A stretch of DNA of 20,962 nt. It comes from a virus. The stretch spans positions 1 to 20,962 of IMG/VR virus record IMGVR_UViG_3300001681_000101. The stretch is one strand, 5' to 3'. Positions 7,045-13,320 of the stretch are shown here, in pieces. Positions within the stretch are counted from its first letter, which is position 1, and the number at the start of each line of letters is the position of its first letter. Below the pieces are notes generated by a model. That model made no database searches. It saw only the letters and a list, made by a program, of their open reading frames with translations, and was not told where the DNA came from. Position numbers and translations under genes: made by a program.

Positions 7045-8982
7045 ATGATTGGATATAACGGTATCGCAGTGTCAAGAAATGACGCTATTGACCCTATGAC
7101 GAGTAAGGTAGATTTAAACGCATCTATCGGCACATTGGTGACGGTAAGGGTTGCGTCTATTCCGCCAGGTATGGGAGCAACAGCTAGTTTATTTGATGTA
7201 AACGATGCTCCGATAGCTAACCCTGTCACGTCTGACGATAATGGGAATTATTTTTTTAAAGTTGATTCCGGTACTTACGACATAATATCAAAAGAAGGTA
7301 CTGGAGATGAGTTTATAGAACCGTCAGAAACTATAGGCGCTACAGCAGAGTTAATAAACGACCTATCACAAGCTTATAACTTCACTTTCGTTAACTCTAT
7401 GACCTCTAGTGCGATAGCATTTCCTGCCGGTAAGCGCTTAAAAACAGATTATCACAACTCAGTGAGTATGGCGGGTGGTGCGGAATACATAGTCAGAGCT
7501 GGCGCAAGCCCTGAGCCTGTAGGTAGTCCTGATTTAAATGGGGCGTTTTATGCTGAGCTGCAAGGCAAGGCCGACTGGATGACTCCTGAAGTTTTCGGCT
7601 CAGATGGTACTGCGGCGGTTGATTCCATTGTAATACCTAAGTACATGGCAGCATGTAGAAAGCAGTTATGGAAAAGCGGGAAGACATATATTTTAGATGC
7701 TGATATTGCTGGTAATAGTCGAGCGTTTGAGGTTTTCTCAGATACTGAAATGATTGGTTACGGCGCGGTTATTGACCTTATAGGAACTCAAAACAATGGT
7801 TTTTATATGGGATTTGATAACGGCTCGTTGTTCCGTATTCGTATTGCTGGATTTAGGTTTATAAATTCAAATGTTATCGATGCTACGAACGCTATATTAC
7901 TTGAAGGTTTTGCTAATTACTTAATAGTTGAAGATTGTGTTTCGGTAGGTATCGGACAATACTTTTTAGGTATGGGTGGTGTTAACAGCGGCTTCAACCA
8001 TTGCACAGTTAGAAATAACAAAGCACTTAACACCAACCCTAACGGCGGAAACTTCTTTAGCTTACCTTTCGAGTTTTTCCCTAAAGTAGCTAGTAAAGAT
8101 TTACAGTTTTACGGTAACTATGGCGAACAAGCAGGAGGAGGCGGTTGTTTCAAAATACATTCGCTTACAGATGCTGACATTTACGATAACGTATTTGTTA
8201 GGACTACCAATGTTCCTGGCTCTAACTCCCAAAGTGTAATGTTAGGCGGTAGAGTTGGAGAAGAAACGCACAACATAAGATTCCATCATAATAGAATAGA
8301 AGATGCTAACGGTTCTTTAGGCGCTTTATTCTTAGGTAATGGCTCTGATAAGACGTTTGTCGATAACAATAAAATAGAGGGTGTTGGCTCTACCATATGG
8401 ATTGGAACAGGCCTTGCTGATAGTGAGATAACAAGCAATGTAGTTGATAATATATATTCACTAGGTGCATCAAGTGTCCTTACAAATTTAATAATAGAGG
8501 GTAACACACTATTCTCAATAGATTTTGCAGGTCCGCCAAGCGGAAACCTACCAGACCAAATAAACGGCCTTTTTGTTAAAACCAACAAGATAACCGGCAG
8601 CGTTAGATTTCAAGTAACAACCAGCTCAAGCAAGTTGAGAGTGTTAAGAAATGACTTTGAAAACGTTACGGCCAAGTCAATATTTGCATGTGATGATATC
8701 GAGTTCAAATACAATAATATTATTTTAGATGACTCATGGGCTGCTGGAACTCAGTTCGCAGATGTAACCAGCTTAGCAGGTAATTACAAGCAAATGAATA
8801 ACACTTGGGATATGAAGGGACTAACACAGCAAACGGTTTGGCTCAACGGCCCTGCAGGAGCACAGGTTGTTGGTGAGACAGTTGAAGATCCAACGGTAAG
8901 ACTCGTTCTTGATAATGGTACTTCTTCTGAGTTATTCGATAATAGACTTAAGATAAGTGGTGGCGGATGGACTCTGGTTTAG
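7045..8982 (+). CDS. Tailspike protein with right-handed beta-helix (putative glycan depolymerase)
   Basis: This 645-residue protein follows the hub gene, with an AAGG ribosome site 7 bp before the ATG. Residues about 1-110 form the virion-attachment part and include a small beta domain (SLFDVNDAPIANPVTSDDNG, then YFFKVDSGTYDI). From about 200 to 560 there is repeated short-strand sequence with stacked N and V/I residues (for example IRFHHNRIEDANG, FVDNNKIEGVGS, EITSNVVDNIYS, LIIEGNTLFS), the hallmark of a parallel right-handed beta-helix as in pectate-lyase-fold spikes. The C-terminal 80 residues differ and may be for trimerisation. Such spikes bind and often cleave surface polysaccharide. 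Catalytic residues could not be assigned by eye, so enzyme activity is inference. Confidence 0.75.
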   Translation: MIGYNGIAVSRNDAIDPMTSKVDLNASIGTLVTVRVASIPPGMGATASLFDVNDAPIANPVTSDDNGNYFFKVDSGTYDIISKEGTGDEFIEPSETIGATAELINDLSQAYNFTFVNSMTSSAIAFPAGKRLKTDYHNSVSMAGGAEYIVRAGASPEPVGSPDLNGAFYAELQGKADWMTPEVFGSDGTAAVDSIVIPKYMAACRKQLWKSGKTYILDADIAGNSRAFEVFSDTEMIGYGAVIDLIGTQNNGFYMGFDNGSLFRIRIAGFRFINSNVIDATNAILLEGFANYLIVEDCVSVGIGQYFLGMGGVNSGFNHCTVRNNKALNTNPNGGNFFSLPFEFFPKVASKDLQFYGNYGEQAGGGGCFKIHSLTDADIYDNVFVRTTNVPGSNSQSVMLGGRVGEETHNIRFHHNRIEDANGSLGALFLGNGSDKTFVDNNKIEGVGSTIWIGTGLADSEITSNVVDNIYSLGASSVLTNLIIEGNTLFSIDFAGPPSGNLPDQINGLFVKTNKITGSVRFQVTTSSSKLRVLRNDFENVTAKSIFACDDIEFKYNNIILDDSWAAGTQFADVTSLAGNYKQMNNTWDMKGLTQQTVWLNGPAGAQVVGETVEDPTVRLVLDNGTSSELFDNRLKISGGGWTLV

Positions 8983-8996
8983 ATTGACATGAAGAT

Positions 8997-9055
8997 ACCG
9001 CCTTTTTGATTTAGGCGGTTAACTCGATAACCTCAGCTTCAACTCTGGGGTTATC
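8997..9055 (+). terminator. Tandem hairpins at the end of the tail operon
   Basis: Two hairpins lie between the convergent tailspike and RuvC-like genes. The first pairs ACCGCC (8997-9002) with GGCGGT (9014-9019). The second has an 11-bp stem (9026-9036 with 9045-9055), perfect except for one G-U wobble that is allowed only in the rightward RNA, and an 8-base loop. No U tract follows either, so they may act with Rho or as RNA 3'-end stabilisers rather than as classical intrinsic terminators. Confidence 0.42.
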
Positions 9056-9077
9056 CCTATCTATACCGCCATGGCTT

Positions 9078-9527
9078 TTATTTACACCCTAACCAGCCGA
9101 AATACGCAGCTGACCTCGTATCTTCATTGCTGCGACCCTTCCAGCCTGTAATCTTTTCAAACTGTGCTCTATCCTTTTTCCACATCTTAGATATTTTATG
9201 TTTAACGGGGAATATTAAAAAGCTAGCTAAAAATACTTCTAGCTCTGATTGTGCTTGTTGACACATACCAAGAGTTCTAGACCTCGCTTTAACCTCCGCC
9301 AAATCCTTTCCTGAGTAGCTTTTTTTAGGCTTCATAAATACAGCGTTATTAGCGCAAACATCTTCAACATGAAACTCTACGCCCTTATCTAGCTCCTGCC
9401 ATTGCGGTATCATTTTTACAATATCGACAAGTGATAGGCAGTTTAATCCTGTTAATTTGCCGTCCATATAGACAGCTACACCATGCGCTTTCGAATCTGG
9501 GTCAATACCAATAATTATTTTACTCAT
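9078..9527 (-). CDS. RuvC-like Holliday junction resolvase (RNase H fold)
   Basis: This 149-residue protein has the RuvC layout: IGIDPD at residues 6-11 (Asp9), a conserved acidic position in HVEDV (Glu55), and a C-terminal NEDTRSAAYFGW block (Asp136) where RuvC has its last metal ligand pair followed by the helix A-x-x-x-G. The middle contains a KxxKxxW-K-K-DRAQFEK segment typical of DNA contacts. Phage relatives cut branched DNA left by recombination and replication before packaging. The ATG overlaps the TGA of the Ref-like gene by four bases (ATGA). It is the last gene of the leftward operon, next to two other recombination genes. Other RNase H-fold resolvases are possible, but the D-E-D spacing favours RuvC. 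Confidence 0.75.
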   Translation of the reverse strand: MSKIIIGIDPDSKAHGVAVYMDGKLTGLNCLSLVDIVKMIPQWQELDKGVEFHVEDVCANNAVFMKPKKSYSGKDLAEVKARSRTLGMCQQAQSELEVFLASFLIFPVKHKISKMWKKDRAQFEKITGWKGRSNEDTRSAAYFGWLGCK

Positions 9528-9898
9528 GCGCTTGTACCCCTAATGGATTCACATACATCATAAGGTGGTAACTCATAACCATAATCGCGCATATCTTCAA
9601 TCATCTGTAGAAATAAATCGCGTTGCTTGCCGTACTTGTCGGTAAACTTATGCTTATAATGAGTAACATTACTGGGGTGGTCACTGCTTACGTCGTGCAA
9701 TACAAACGGCACAGGCAATACAAACTCATGACCAATAGCTACCTTGTTGTGTTTAGCGCTTCTACCAAGTACATGATGAAGCTGAATTGGCTTGTTTGAC
9801 CATTCGTTACCGTAAAGTATTTGAATGTTATTTTCTGCCCATTCAGCTATATCTTTCATCCACTGCTTTTGCTTTGCGTTTGCTGGTTTAGTAGCCAT
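9524..9898 (-). CDS. Ref-like RecA-dependent HNH nuclease
   Basis: This 124-residue protein starts at the ATG 9898 (an ATG at 9901 and a GTG at 9907 are also in frame; the AAAGGTG ribosome site spaces best to 9898). It shows IQLHHVLGRS (His41, His42), then IGHEFVLPVPFVLHDV (His68) and NVTHYKHKFT (His80, His83), with KQRDLFLQMIEDM after. This histidine pattern matches the recombination enhancement (Ref) family named from phage P1, in which an HNH-type nuclease cuts within RecA-made D-loops. It overlaps a small membrane-peptide ORF upstream and the RuvC-like gene downstream, suggesting coordinated expression. It is shorter than P1 Ref, lacking the long basic N-terminal tail. The assignment is from pattern memory and order. 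Confidence 0.62.
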   Translation of the reverse strand: MATKPANAKQKQWMKDIAEWAENNIQILYGNEWSNKPIQLHHVLGRSAKHNKVAIGHEFVLPVPFVLHDVSSDHPSNVTHYKHKFTDKYGKQRDLFLQMIEDMRDYGYELPPYDVCESIRGTSA

Positions 9899-9989
9899 CA
9901 TAATCACCTTTAAAATTATCCAAAATCATACATATAACAATTGATATGCATAACACTAAAACACAATCACCTATACATTGAGTTGTCAT
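9888..9989 (-). CDS. Small single-span membrane peptide, 33 aa
   Basis: The ORF begins at an ATG sharing one base with the stop of the upstream gene (TAATG), behind GAGGCGG. It encodes MTTQCIGDCVLVL and continues CISIVICMILDNFKGDYDGY: a short polar start, about 17 apolar residues rich in I, V, C and L, and an acidic/aromatic tail. Its end overlaps the start of the Ref-like gene by 11 bases and contains that gene's ribosome site. No family recognised; it is one of three similar tiny membrane ORFs in this operon. Confidence 0.5.
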   Translation of the reverse strand: MTTQCIGDCVLVLCISIVICMILDNFKGDYDGY

Positions 9990-10162
9990 TACCGCCTCGT
10001 ATACTTAATTTTACCGCCTTTGCCGCGACTACCACCACGAAAGGCGTTCTTCGTCTTTAAGTAGTAAACATCATCGTCGCTAAACGCACTTGCTTGGGCT
10101 GCACTTACTGAGATTGAGTGCATCATAGATTGTCTTAATATTTGTTTACTTAACTTATCCAT
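9989..10162 (-). CDS. Small basic protein of unknown function, 57 aa
   Basis: This ORF starts at ATG 10162, seven bases after a perfect AAGGAG; an upstream in-frame start at 10192 would bury that site, so it is rejected. The protein has an alanine/serine-rich, slightly amphipathic first half (MDKLSKQILRQSMMHS, then SVSAAQASAFSDDD) and a strongly basic glycine-rich tail (NAFRGGSRGKGGKIKYTRR) that could bind nucleic acid. Its ATG overlaps the end of the 38-residue membrane ORF and its stop overlaps the next ATG (TAATG). Function not recognised; the basic tail and recombination neighbours hint at DNA or RNA contact, which is only inference. Confidence 0.6.
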   Translation of the reverse strand: MDKLSKQILRQSMMHSISVSAAQASAFSDDDVYYLKTKNAFRGGSRGKGGKIKYTRR

Positions 10163-10271
10163 ACATAAACTCCTTAACAATATAATAAGCACTAAACGCT
10201 AGCGGCGCACAAAGAACAATCACAACTAGCAGCGAACCGTAAATCTGCTTGTGTAGTGGGAATTTAAACAT
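10155..10271 (-). CDS. Small single-span membrane peptide, 38 aa
   Basis: The ATG at 10271 lies two bases after the stop of the NinB-like gene and seven after AAGGA. The product is MFKFPLHKQIYGSLLVVIVL followed by CAPLAFSAYYIVKEFMYG: a basic, amphipathic first 11 residues, a hydrophobic span (about 13-32) and a short tail. The basic side predicts an N-in orientation. Its last codons contain the AAGGAG that drives the next gene, with an 8-base overlap, so both must be translated in sequence. It was too short for routine ORF calling; function unknown. Confidence 0.55.
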   Translation of the reverse strand: MFKFPLHKQIYGSLLVVIVLCAPLAFSAYYIVKEFMYG

Positions 10272-10273
10272 AA

Positions 10274-10723
10274 TCAATCCTTAAACTTAATCGGTACGCC
10301 ATTATCATTCCAGTAAAATATCATTTGCTCCATATACTGTTTTGATTCGGCGGTATTAAATAAACTTGTAACTTCCAAGCACTGCACTAACTTCATTTTA
10401 CTTTCATGACTATGCCGATAGTAATCAAGCTTACATAGTAGAAATTCGAGCTTATCACCATGCTTAGAGCTATTTAAAAGTAGCGGCAACCCTATCGCAT
10501 CCTTACAGAAGTTTTTAACCTCTAACGCTGTACGGTCTCCATAATGCTTTGCTATTTGGCCGTACCACAAATGCTGCTGGTTGTTGGCGTTGATACTCCT
10601 ATCTTTACTTTTCTCAACTACCGTAAGCGTGTAATCTTGACTAGGGTTAGCGCTAACTATCTCTTTTATCTTATTGATAGCTACTGTGCTGGTTGATAGC
10701 TTTAGCGTGTAATCCTTAATCAC
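10274..10723 (-). CDS. NinB/Orf-like recombination mediator
   Basis: This 149-residue protein begins at a GTG that overlaps the upstream TGA (GTGA). The region DRSINANNQQHLWYGQIAKH (about 41-60) followed by LEVKNFCKDAIGLPL matches the NinB/lambda-Orf pattern of R-S-x-x-x-N-x-x-x-x-W then an E-V-K-x-x-x-K helix. The C-terminal TSLFNTAESKQYMEQMIFYW, with a final NDNGVPI, recalls the T-x-x-L-x-T-x-E-M-x-x-F motif and the G-I-x-L end of those proteins. Lambda Orf assists loading of annealing or RecA-type proteins on SSB-coated DNA. The other recombination genes of the operon (Ref-like, RuvC-like) support this. The degree of divergence is considerable, so the call is moderate. Confidence 0.62.
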   Translation of the reverse strand: MIKDYTLKLSTSTVAINKIKEIVSANPSQDYTLTVVEKSKDRSINANNQQHLWYGQIAKHYGDRTALEVKNFCKDAIGLPLLLNSSKHGDKLEFLLCKLDYYRHSHESKMKLVQCLEVTSLFNTAESKQYMEQMIFYWNDNGVPIKFKD

Positions 10724-10959
10724 TGTTTACGCTCATTATGTAAAAGCGTCTCGACCACATTCATACCGCCAACGATAGAGCTATACTCACCATCCGCTAG
10801 ATACTGCAAAAAGTAATGTTTAGCTTCAGAAACTGCCTGCTCAATCGTTGGAGCGGTAACGCCCCACAAACCTAGTCGGCAATCTATACTGTGAGACCCT
10901 TTGGACTTTACTGATTCGGTACACATGTAAAACTTATCAAACTCTGTTAATTCTCTCAT
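10720..10959 (-). CDS. Small protein of unknown function, 79 aa
   Basis: Starts at ATG 10959 with GGGGTGAG just upstream and ends by overlapping the GTG of the NinB-like gene. The sequence has an acidic-hydrophobic start (MRELTEFDKFYMCTESVK), a central RLGLWGVTAPTIEQAVSEAKHYFLQYL and a final MNVVETLLHNERKQ. The central segment, a strand followed by a long helix (A-x-x-x-A-K-H-Y-F), resembles the small phage proteins with a beta-alpha module, but no family is recognised. It is in the leftward operon between a membrane peptide and the recombination mediator. Real gene status is supported by its start/stop couplings and good codon use. Confidence 0.6.
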   Translation of the reverse strand: MRELTEFDKFYMCTESVKSKGSHSIDCRLGLWGVTAPTIEQAVSEAKHYFLQYLADGEYSSIVGGMNVVETLLHNERKQ

Positions 10960-10962
10960 AAC

Positions 10963-11061
10963 TCACCCCACTAAAAAATAAACACTAAAACCACAAACAC
11001 ATATACACACTATCGCTACTAGTGTTGATATATCTAAATACAAAAGCTTTTTATAGTCCAT
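10963..11061 (-). CDS. Small single-span membrane peptide, 32 aa
   Basis: The ATG at 11061 follows GAGGG by 8 bases and overlaps the end of the upstream 47-residue ORF by 11 bases. The product is MDYKKLLYLDISTLVAIVCI plus CVCGFSVYFLVG, with one apolar span from about residue 11 to the C-terminus and four cysteine/glycine positions. Its stop lies three bases before the next ATG, and its last codons supply that gene's GGGGTGAG ribosome site. Function unknown; third member of the tiny membrane set of this operon. Confidence 0.5.
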   Translation of the reverse strand: MDYKKLLYLDISTLVAIVCICVCGFSVYFLVG

Positions 11062-11194
11062 TGTTAAACCCTCGCAAATATTCTTTATAGTCAGGCTTTA
11101 GCTTTTTAGCTGCCGCCATATCCTTTTTAGCATCACCAGTAACGGCGACACCTTTGCGCTCTAATAGCTCACGCATCGCTTTACTGGTGGTCAT
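11051..11194 (-). CDS. Small basic protein of unknown function, 47 aa
   Basis: The ATG shares one base with the preceding stop (TAATG), which probably provides translation since no strong ribosome site precedes it. The product starts MTTSKAMRELLERKGVAVTG and continues DAKKDMAAAKKLKPDYKEYLRGFNNGL. It is almost wholly helical, highly basic (many K and R) and soluble. Its last codons carry the GAGGG used by the next ORF. It may be a small nucleic-acid-binding or regulatory protein; no family recognised. Confidence 0.55.
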   Translation of the reverse strand: MTTSKAMRELLERKGVAVTGDAKKDMAAAKKLKPDYKEYLRGFNNGL

Positions 11195-11559
11195 TACGAT
11201 TTCAAGCTAGCAAGAGTTTTTTCTAGTCTAGCAATCTTTTCTTGCTTTAATTTTTCTTTAGTTGCTGCAATATTTTCAGGTGCGTTCAAAATATCAGACT
11301 TTGATTTTTCATTAATGAGTATTTCTAACATATCACTTAACCATATTGCAAAATGCTTATTATCATCCGTGTACCCGCTACTGAACTCCTCATTCACAGC
11401 GGGCCTATTAGAATTATTTAGATATATGATTAAATGGTAATTATCAACATAACTCGTAAACTCTAATGAAGCAGAAAACACATCTCTATCTGTAGTTAAC
11501 TCGATACACTTACAAAACAACTCACCCGCCAATTTTAAATTCTCTTTTGATAGCTTCAT
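11194..11559 (-). CDS. Unknown protein with C-terminal coiled coil, 121 aa
   Basis: ATG 11559 follows GGAGAG by about 10 bases. Residues 1-50 are mixed helix/strand (MKLSKENLKLAGELF, then YVDNYHLIIYLNNS), a middle acidic patch includes EEFSSGYTDDNKH, and residues about 70-120 are helical (IWLSDMLEILINEK, then KEKLKQEKIARLEKTLASLK) with heptad-like leucines suggesting a coiled-coil dimer. Its stop is coupled to the next ATG. Codon use is like its neighbours. No family is recognised; position in the early leftward operon after the regulators suggests an early host-takeover or accessory role, which is inference. Confidence 0.6.
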   Translation of the reverse strand: MKLSKENLKLAGELFCKCIELTTDRDVFSASLEFTSYVDNYHLIIYLNNSNRPAVNEEFSSGYTDDNKHFAIWLSDMLEILINEKSKSDILNAPENIAATKEKLKQEKIARLEKTLASLKS

Positions 11560-11648
11560 TTTTCATTCTCTCCATTAATTAAGTAAGCTAACTATAACTC
11601 ATAAGTCACAGTTAACAGATTGGACCAGTGACATATCACCGAATTAAT

Positions 11649-11939
11649 TTAAGCAACAAGCTCGCTAGATAACTTCCTGACCGTAAAGTAACTAAGTCCT
11701 GACTTGTTTGCTATTTCCTGTAGTCGCATTTTCTCACCGTTGAACCTTCTTTTTATGAGCTCTCTAGCTGAGTCCGTCCTAGTAGTTATCATTTCATCAT
11801 AACGAACACGCAACCTAGAGTACTTAGACTTAACGTCTGAATGATTGGCGGACATAATGCGCAACCTCTCCTTGAGCTGCTCAATCTCAGCTTCGTACTC
11901 GTGCTTTTCTTTAAGTGTAAGCATGTCGTTATCTAACAT
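11649..11939 (-). CDS. Coiled-coil plus helix-turn-helix DNA-binding protein, 96 aa
   Basis: I chose ATG 11939 because AAGGGG lies eight bases before it; the in-frame start at 11966 lacks such a site. Residues about 5-40 form a charged coiled coil (KEKHEYEAEIEQLKERLRIM). Residues 72-92 (RLQEIANKSGLSYFTVRKLSS) form a clear helix-turn-helix with A-x-x-x-G-L at the turn and S-x-x-T-V-R-K-L in the recognition helix, like resolvase or sigma region 4 tails. The first 11 bases overlap the previous gene. It is probably a dimeric regulator binding phage DNA; target unknown. Confidence 0.6.
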   Translation of the reverse strand: MLDNDMLTLKEKHEYEAEIEQLKERLRIMSANHSDVKSKYSRLRVRYDEMITTRTDSARELIKRRFNGEKMRLQEIANKSGLSYFTVRKLSSELVA

Positions 11940-12240
11940 TTGCAAGCCCCTTATCAGACAATCCAAAGTAAGTATGTACGCTCATCCCTCGGCCAGTATT
12001 TCTAAATGATTCGCCAGAGGCTTCTAGCAACGACATGACAAGAAACACCGTTGTTGTGCTGTATCCGGTTTTATCTATCATGTCACTTGATGACGTTAGA
12101 CCGTTATCTTTAAGGCAGTTCCAGATAGCGCTGATAGCTTTTTCAGATGGTGCGTTAGGCTTTCTTTTAGTTTTGACTTTCGCGGGTTTCTTTTCTTTGA
12201 TACCCATGATTTTATAGATAATCTTTGCGTTTAAAATCAT
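11929..12240 (-). CDS. Winged helix-turn-helix regulator candidate, 103 aa
   Basis: The ATG (12240) overlaps the TGA of the preceding gene (ATGA), with AAAGGAG ten bases upstream. A basic N-terminal stretch (about 14-30, many K, P and R) precedes a winged-helix-like domain: helix ISAIWNCLKDNG (36-47), SSSDMIDKTGYSTTTVFLVM (49-69, helix-turn-helix with G-Y-S-T at the turn), helix LLEASG, then a beta hairpin wing (FRNTGRGMSVHTYFGLS). This is the arrangement of MarR/phage-type single-domain regulators, in which D-K-T-G-Y-S is typical. Member of a run of three HTH genes. Regulated targets are not visible from sequence. Confidence 0.6.
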   Translation of the reverse strand: MILNAKIIYKIMGIKEKKPAKVKTKRKPNAPSEKAISAIWNCLKDNGLTSSSDMIDKTGYSTTTVFLVMSLLEASGESFRNTGRGMSVHTYFGLSDKGLANVR

Positions 12241-12542
12241 GCTGCATTAACTCCTTTGTAAAATAATACCGGTCTAATTGAGCCAGCAACGGTGCGTGGA
12301 ATTGATTTAACAGTACCTATAGCCTCTTGCTTATACAATCGGCTATGTACCGCTGATCGACTTCTGCCTGTGGCGTTTGCAACCTCTGTTACTGATAACC
12401 AAGTATCGCTAACTAGTGACAGTATGCTATTAAGAAACTCCTTACCCACTACTGGGTTTATTTTCTCTTCAGTTGCGCCTGCTTCATAATCATCCACACT
12501 ATCAACTGGCTTAATTCTTCTAAAATCATTTATATTTAACAT
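12237..12542 (-). CDS. Helix-turn-helix regulator, 101 aa
   Basis: ATG 12542 is preferred to a GTG one codon upstream because AAGGG lies nine bases before it. The N-terminal 30 residues are acidic and probably unstructured (VDSVDDYEAGATEEK). A helix (FLNSILSLVSD) leads to SVTEVANATGRSRSAVHSRL (50-69), a canonical HTH with A at position 6, G at the turn and S-R-S-A-V at the start of the recognition helix. The tail contains a basic strand (GTVKSIPRTVAGSIRPVLFY) reminiscent of a wing. It is the first regulator of the leftward operon and so a candidate for controlling the divergent promoters at 12898-12989. Confidence 0.6.
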   Translation of the reverse strand: MLNINDFRRIKPVDSVDDYEAGATEEKINPVVGKEFLNSILSLVSDTWLSVTEVANATGRSRSAVHSRLYKQEAIGTVKSIPRTVAGSIRPVLFYKGVNAA

Positions 12543-12554
12543 CACTCTTCACCC

Positions 12555-12653
12555 TTATTTGTCTTCGTTTAACTTACGTGTTTTAGCTGCTATCTCTATC
12601 AACTCTAGTTCGCGCTTTTCGATGTCTTTTTCTTCTTGTGTTGGTTCGCTCAT
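12555..12653 (-). CDS. Small charged helical peptide, 32 aa
   Basis: MSEPTQEEKDIEKRELELIE followed by IAAKTRKLNEDK; ATG 12653 lies seven bases after GAGAG, and an ATG two codons earlier (12659) is also possible. The peptide is almost entirely charged helix. It sits between the first gene and the HTH gene of the leftward operon, with intergenic gaps of about 10-45 bases. It is probably real because of the ribosome site and codon use, but function is unknown. Confidence 0.42.
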   Translation of the reverse strand: MSEPTQEEKDIEKRELELIEIAAKTRKLNEDK

Positions 12654-12698
12654 TGTCATTCTCTCTTTGTTTGTTGAGCTACATAAGGTAGCTGTTAT

Positions 12699-12860
12699 TT
12701 AATTAAGCCATTGCCATTTTCCTACACAAAAATCCTTAAAGCTGGGGTATTCGTATAGCTGCTTCAAATCATCATGGCTCGATTTATACTCGTCCATCAA
12801 TTCACTTTCATTTTCCATCAGGTACTTTTCAAACGTGCCGTACTGCTTTCTTGTTTTCAT
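12699..12860 (-). CDS. First gene of the leftward operon, unknown, 53 aa
   Basis: ATG 12860 follows a GGGA ribosome site and lies about 35 bases after the -10 box of a strong leftward promoter. The protein is MKTRKQYGTFEKYLMENESE with a DEYKSSHDDLKQLYEYPSFK segment and a C-terminal KDFCVGKWQWLN. It is acidic, aromatic-rich and helical, with no membrane span. The position as the first leftward product suggests an early protein, as for small anti-host or regulatory peptides of other phages. No family is recognised. Confidence 0.55.
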   Translation of the reverse strand: MKTRKQYGTFEKYLMENESELMDEYKSSHDDLKQLYEYPSFKDFCVGKWQWLN

Positions 12861-12897
12861 AATCATTTCCCGTTAGTTGTTTGCGTTGATGAGACTA

Positions 12898-12926
12898 ACT
12901 TTAGCAACCACCGTTTAATGTGTCAA
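12898..12926 (-). promoter_or_regulatory. Leftward early promoter (TTGACA-17-TAAAGT)
   Basis: Read on the minus strand, TTGACA (12926-12921) and TAAAGT (12903-12898) are separated by exactly 17 bases. The -35 is the perfect consensus. It points to the 53-residue gene and the operon down to 9078, and lies back-to-back with the rightward promoter at 12961-12989. Confidence 0.7.
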
Positions 12927-12935
12927 TACAAAAAT

Positions 12936-12945
12936 ACAATATTGT
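12936..12945. promoter_or_regulatory. Palindromic operator candidate between divergent promoters
   Basis: ACAATATTGT is a perfect 10-bp palindrome between the -35 boxes of the two divergent promoters. A protein bound here could block both. The two -35 regions also form an inverted repeat (GTCAATA, TATTGAC). The bound protein is unknown; the HTH proteins of the leftward operon are candidates. Confidence 0.35.
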
Positions 12946-12960
12946 TTGTTTAAATATATA

Positions 12961-12989
12961 TTGACGTATTAAGTATTATGCGTTATTGT
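12961..12989 (+). promoter_or_regulatory. Rightward promoter (TTGACG-17-TATTGT)
   Basis: TTGACG (12961-12966) and TATTGT (12984-12989) are separated by 17 bases. The box lies about 30 bases before the ATG of the 79-residue gene and should drive the replication operon. It sits back-to-back with the leftward promoter. Confidence 0.62.
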
Positions 12990-13020
12990 TCACTCACTTA
13001 CTTAATAAAGGGTTTACAAA

Positions 13021-13260
13021 ATGCAATTACAAGAATTAAAGAAGTTAGTGGAATACGAAGCAGTAGGAACTCTTATGGCTACTAGTTACGGTGAAGGGTG
13101 GGCTTTGGTTGCGCTAAAGGAAGAATACAAAGACAAGCCTAATAAGATGGATTGTGCTTTAGAGTTAGCAAGAGGTGGAACTAGAAAATTTATGACACTT
13201 GATGCTGTCGCCAAGCTTGTGAAGACCGAGCTTTATAACGCAAAATTTATGGTTTGCTAG
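13021..13260 (+). CDS. Small protein of unknown function, 79 aa
   Basis: First gene of the rightward operon; AAGGG lies 8 bases before the ATG. The sequence MQLQELKKLVEYEAVGTLMA is followed by EGWALVALKEEY, then ARGGTRKFMTLDAVAKLVKTEL. The last segment, R-x-F-x-T-L-D-A-V-A-K-L, recalls small plasmid- and phage-borne proteins in which such a strand-helix unit recurs, but I cannot name a family. Its compact size and position just behind a regulated promoter resemble cro-type or other early control genes; no HTH is visible. Function unknown. Confidence 0.6.
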   Translation: MQLQELKKLVEYEAVGTLMATSYGEGWALVALKEEYKDKPNKMDCALELARGGTRKFMTLDAVAKLVKTELYNAKFMVC

Positions 13261-13265
13261 AAATG

Positions 13266-13288
13266 AAAAAGCGCCCCAGCAAGAGCGC
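13266..13288 (-). terminator. Leftward-reading hairpin-T terminator candidate
   Basis: On the minus strand GCGCTC and GGGCGC (one G-U) pair around TTGCTG and are followed by TTTTT. In the rightward RNA the wobble becomes a mismatch and no U tract follows, so it would stop antisense transcription coming leftward through the replication genes. Short stem; low certainty. Confidence 0.35.
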
Positions 13289-13320
13289 AAATTATTAATA
13301 TTTAGACAGGTCCATTATAT

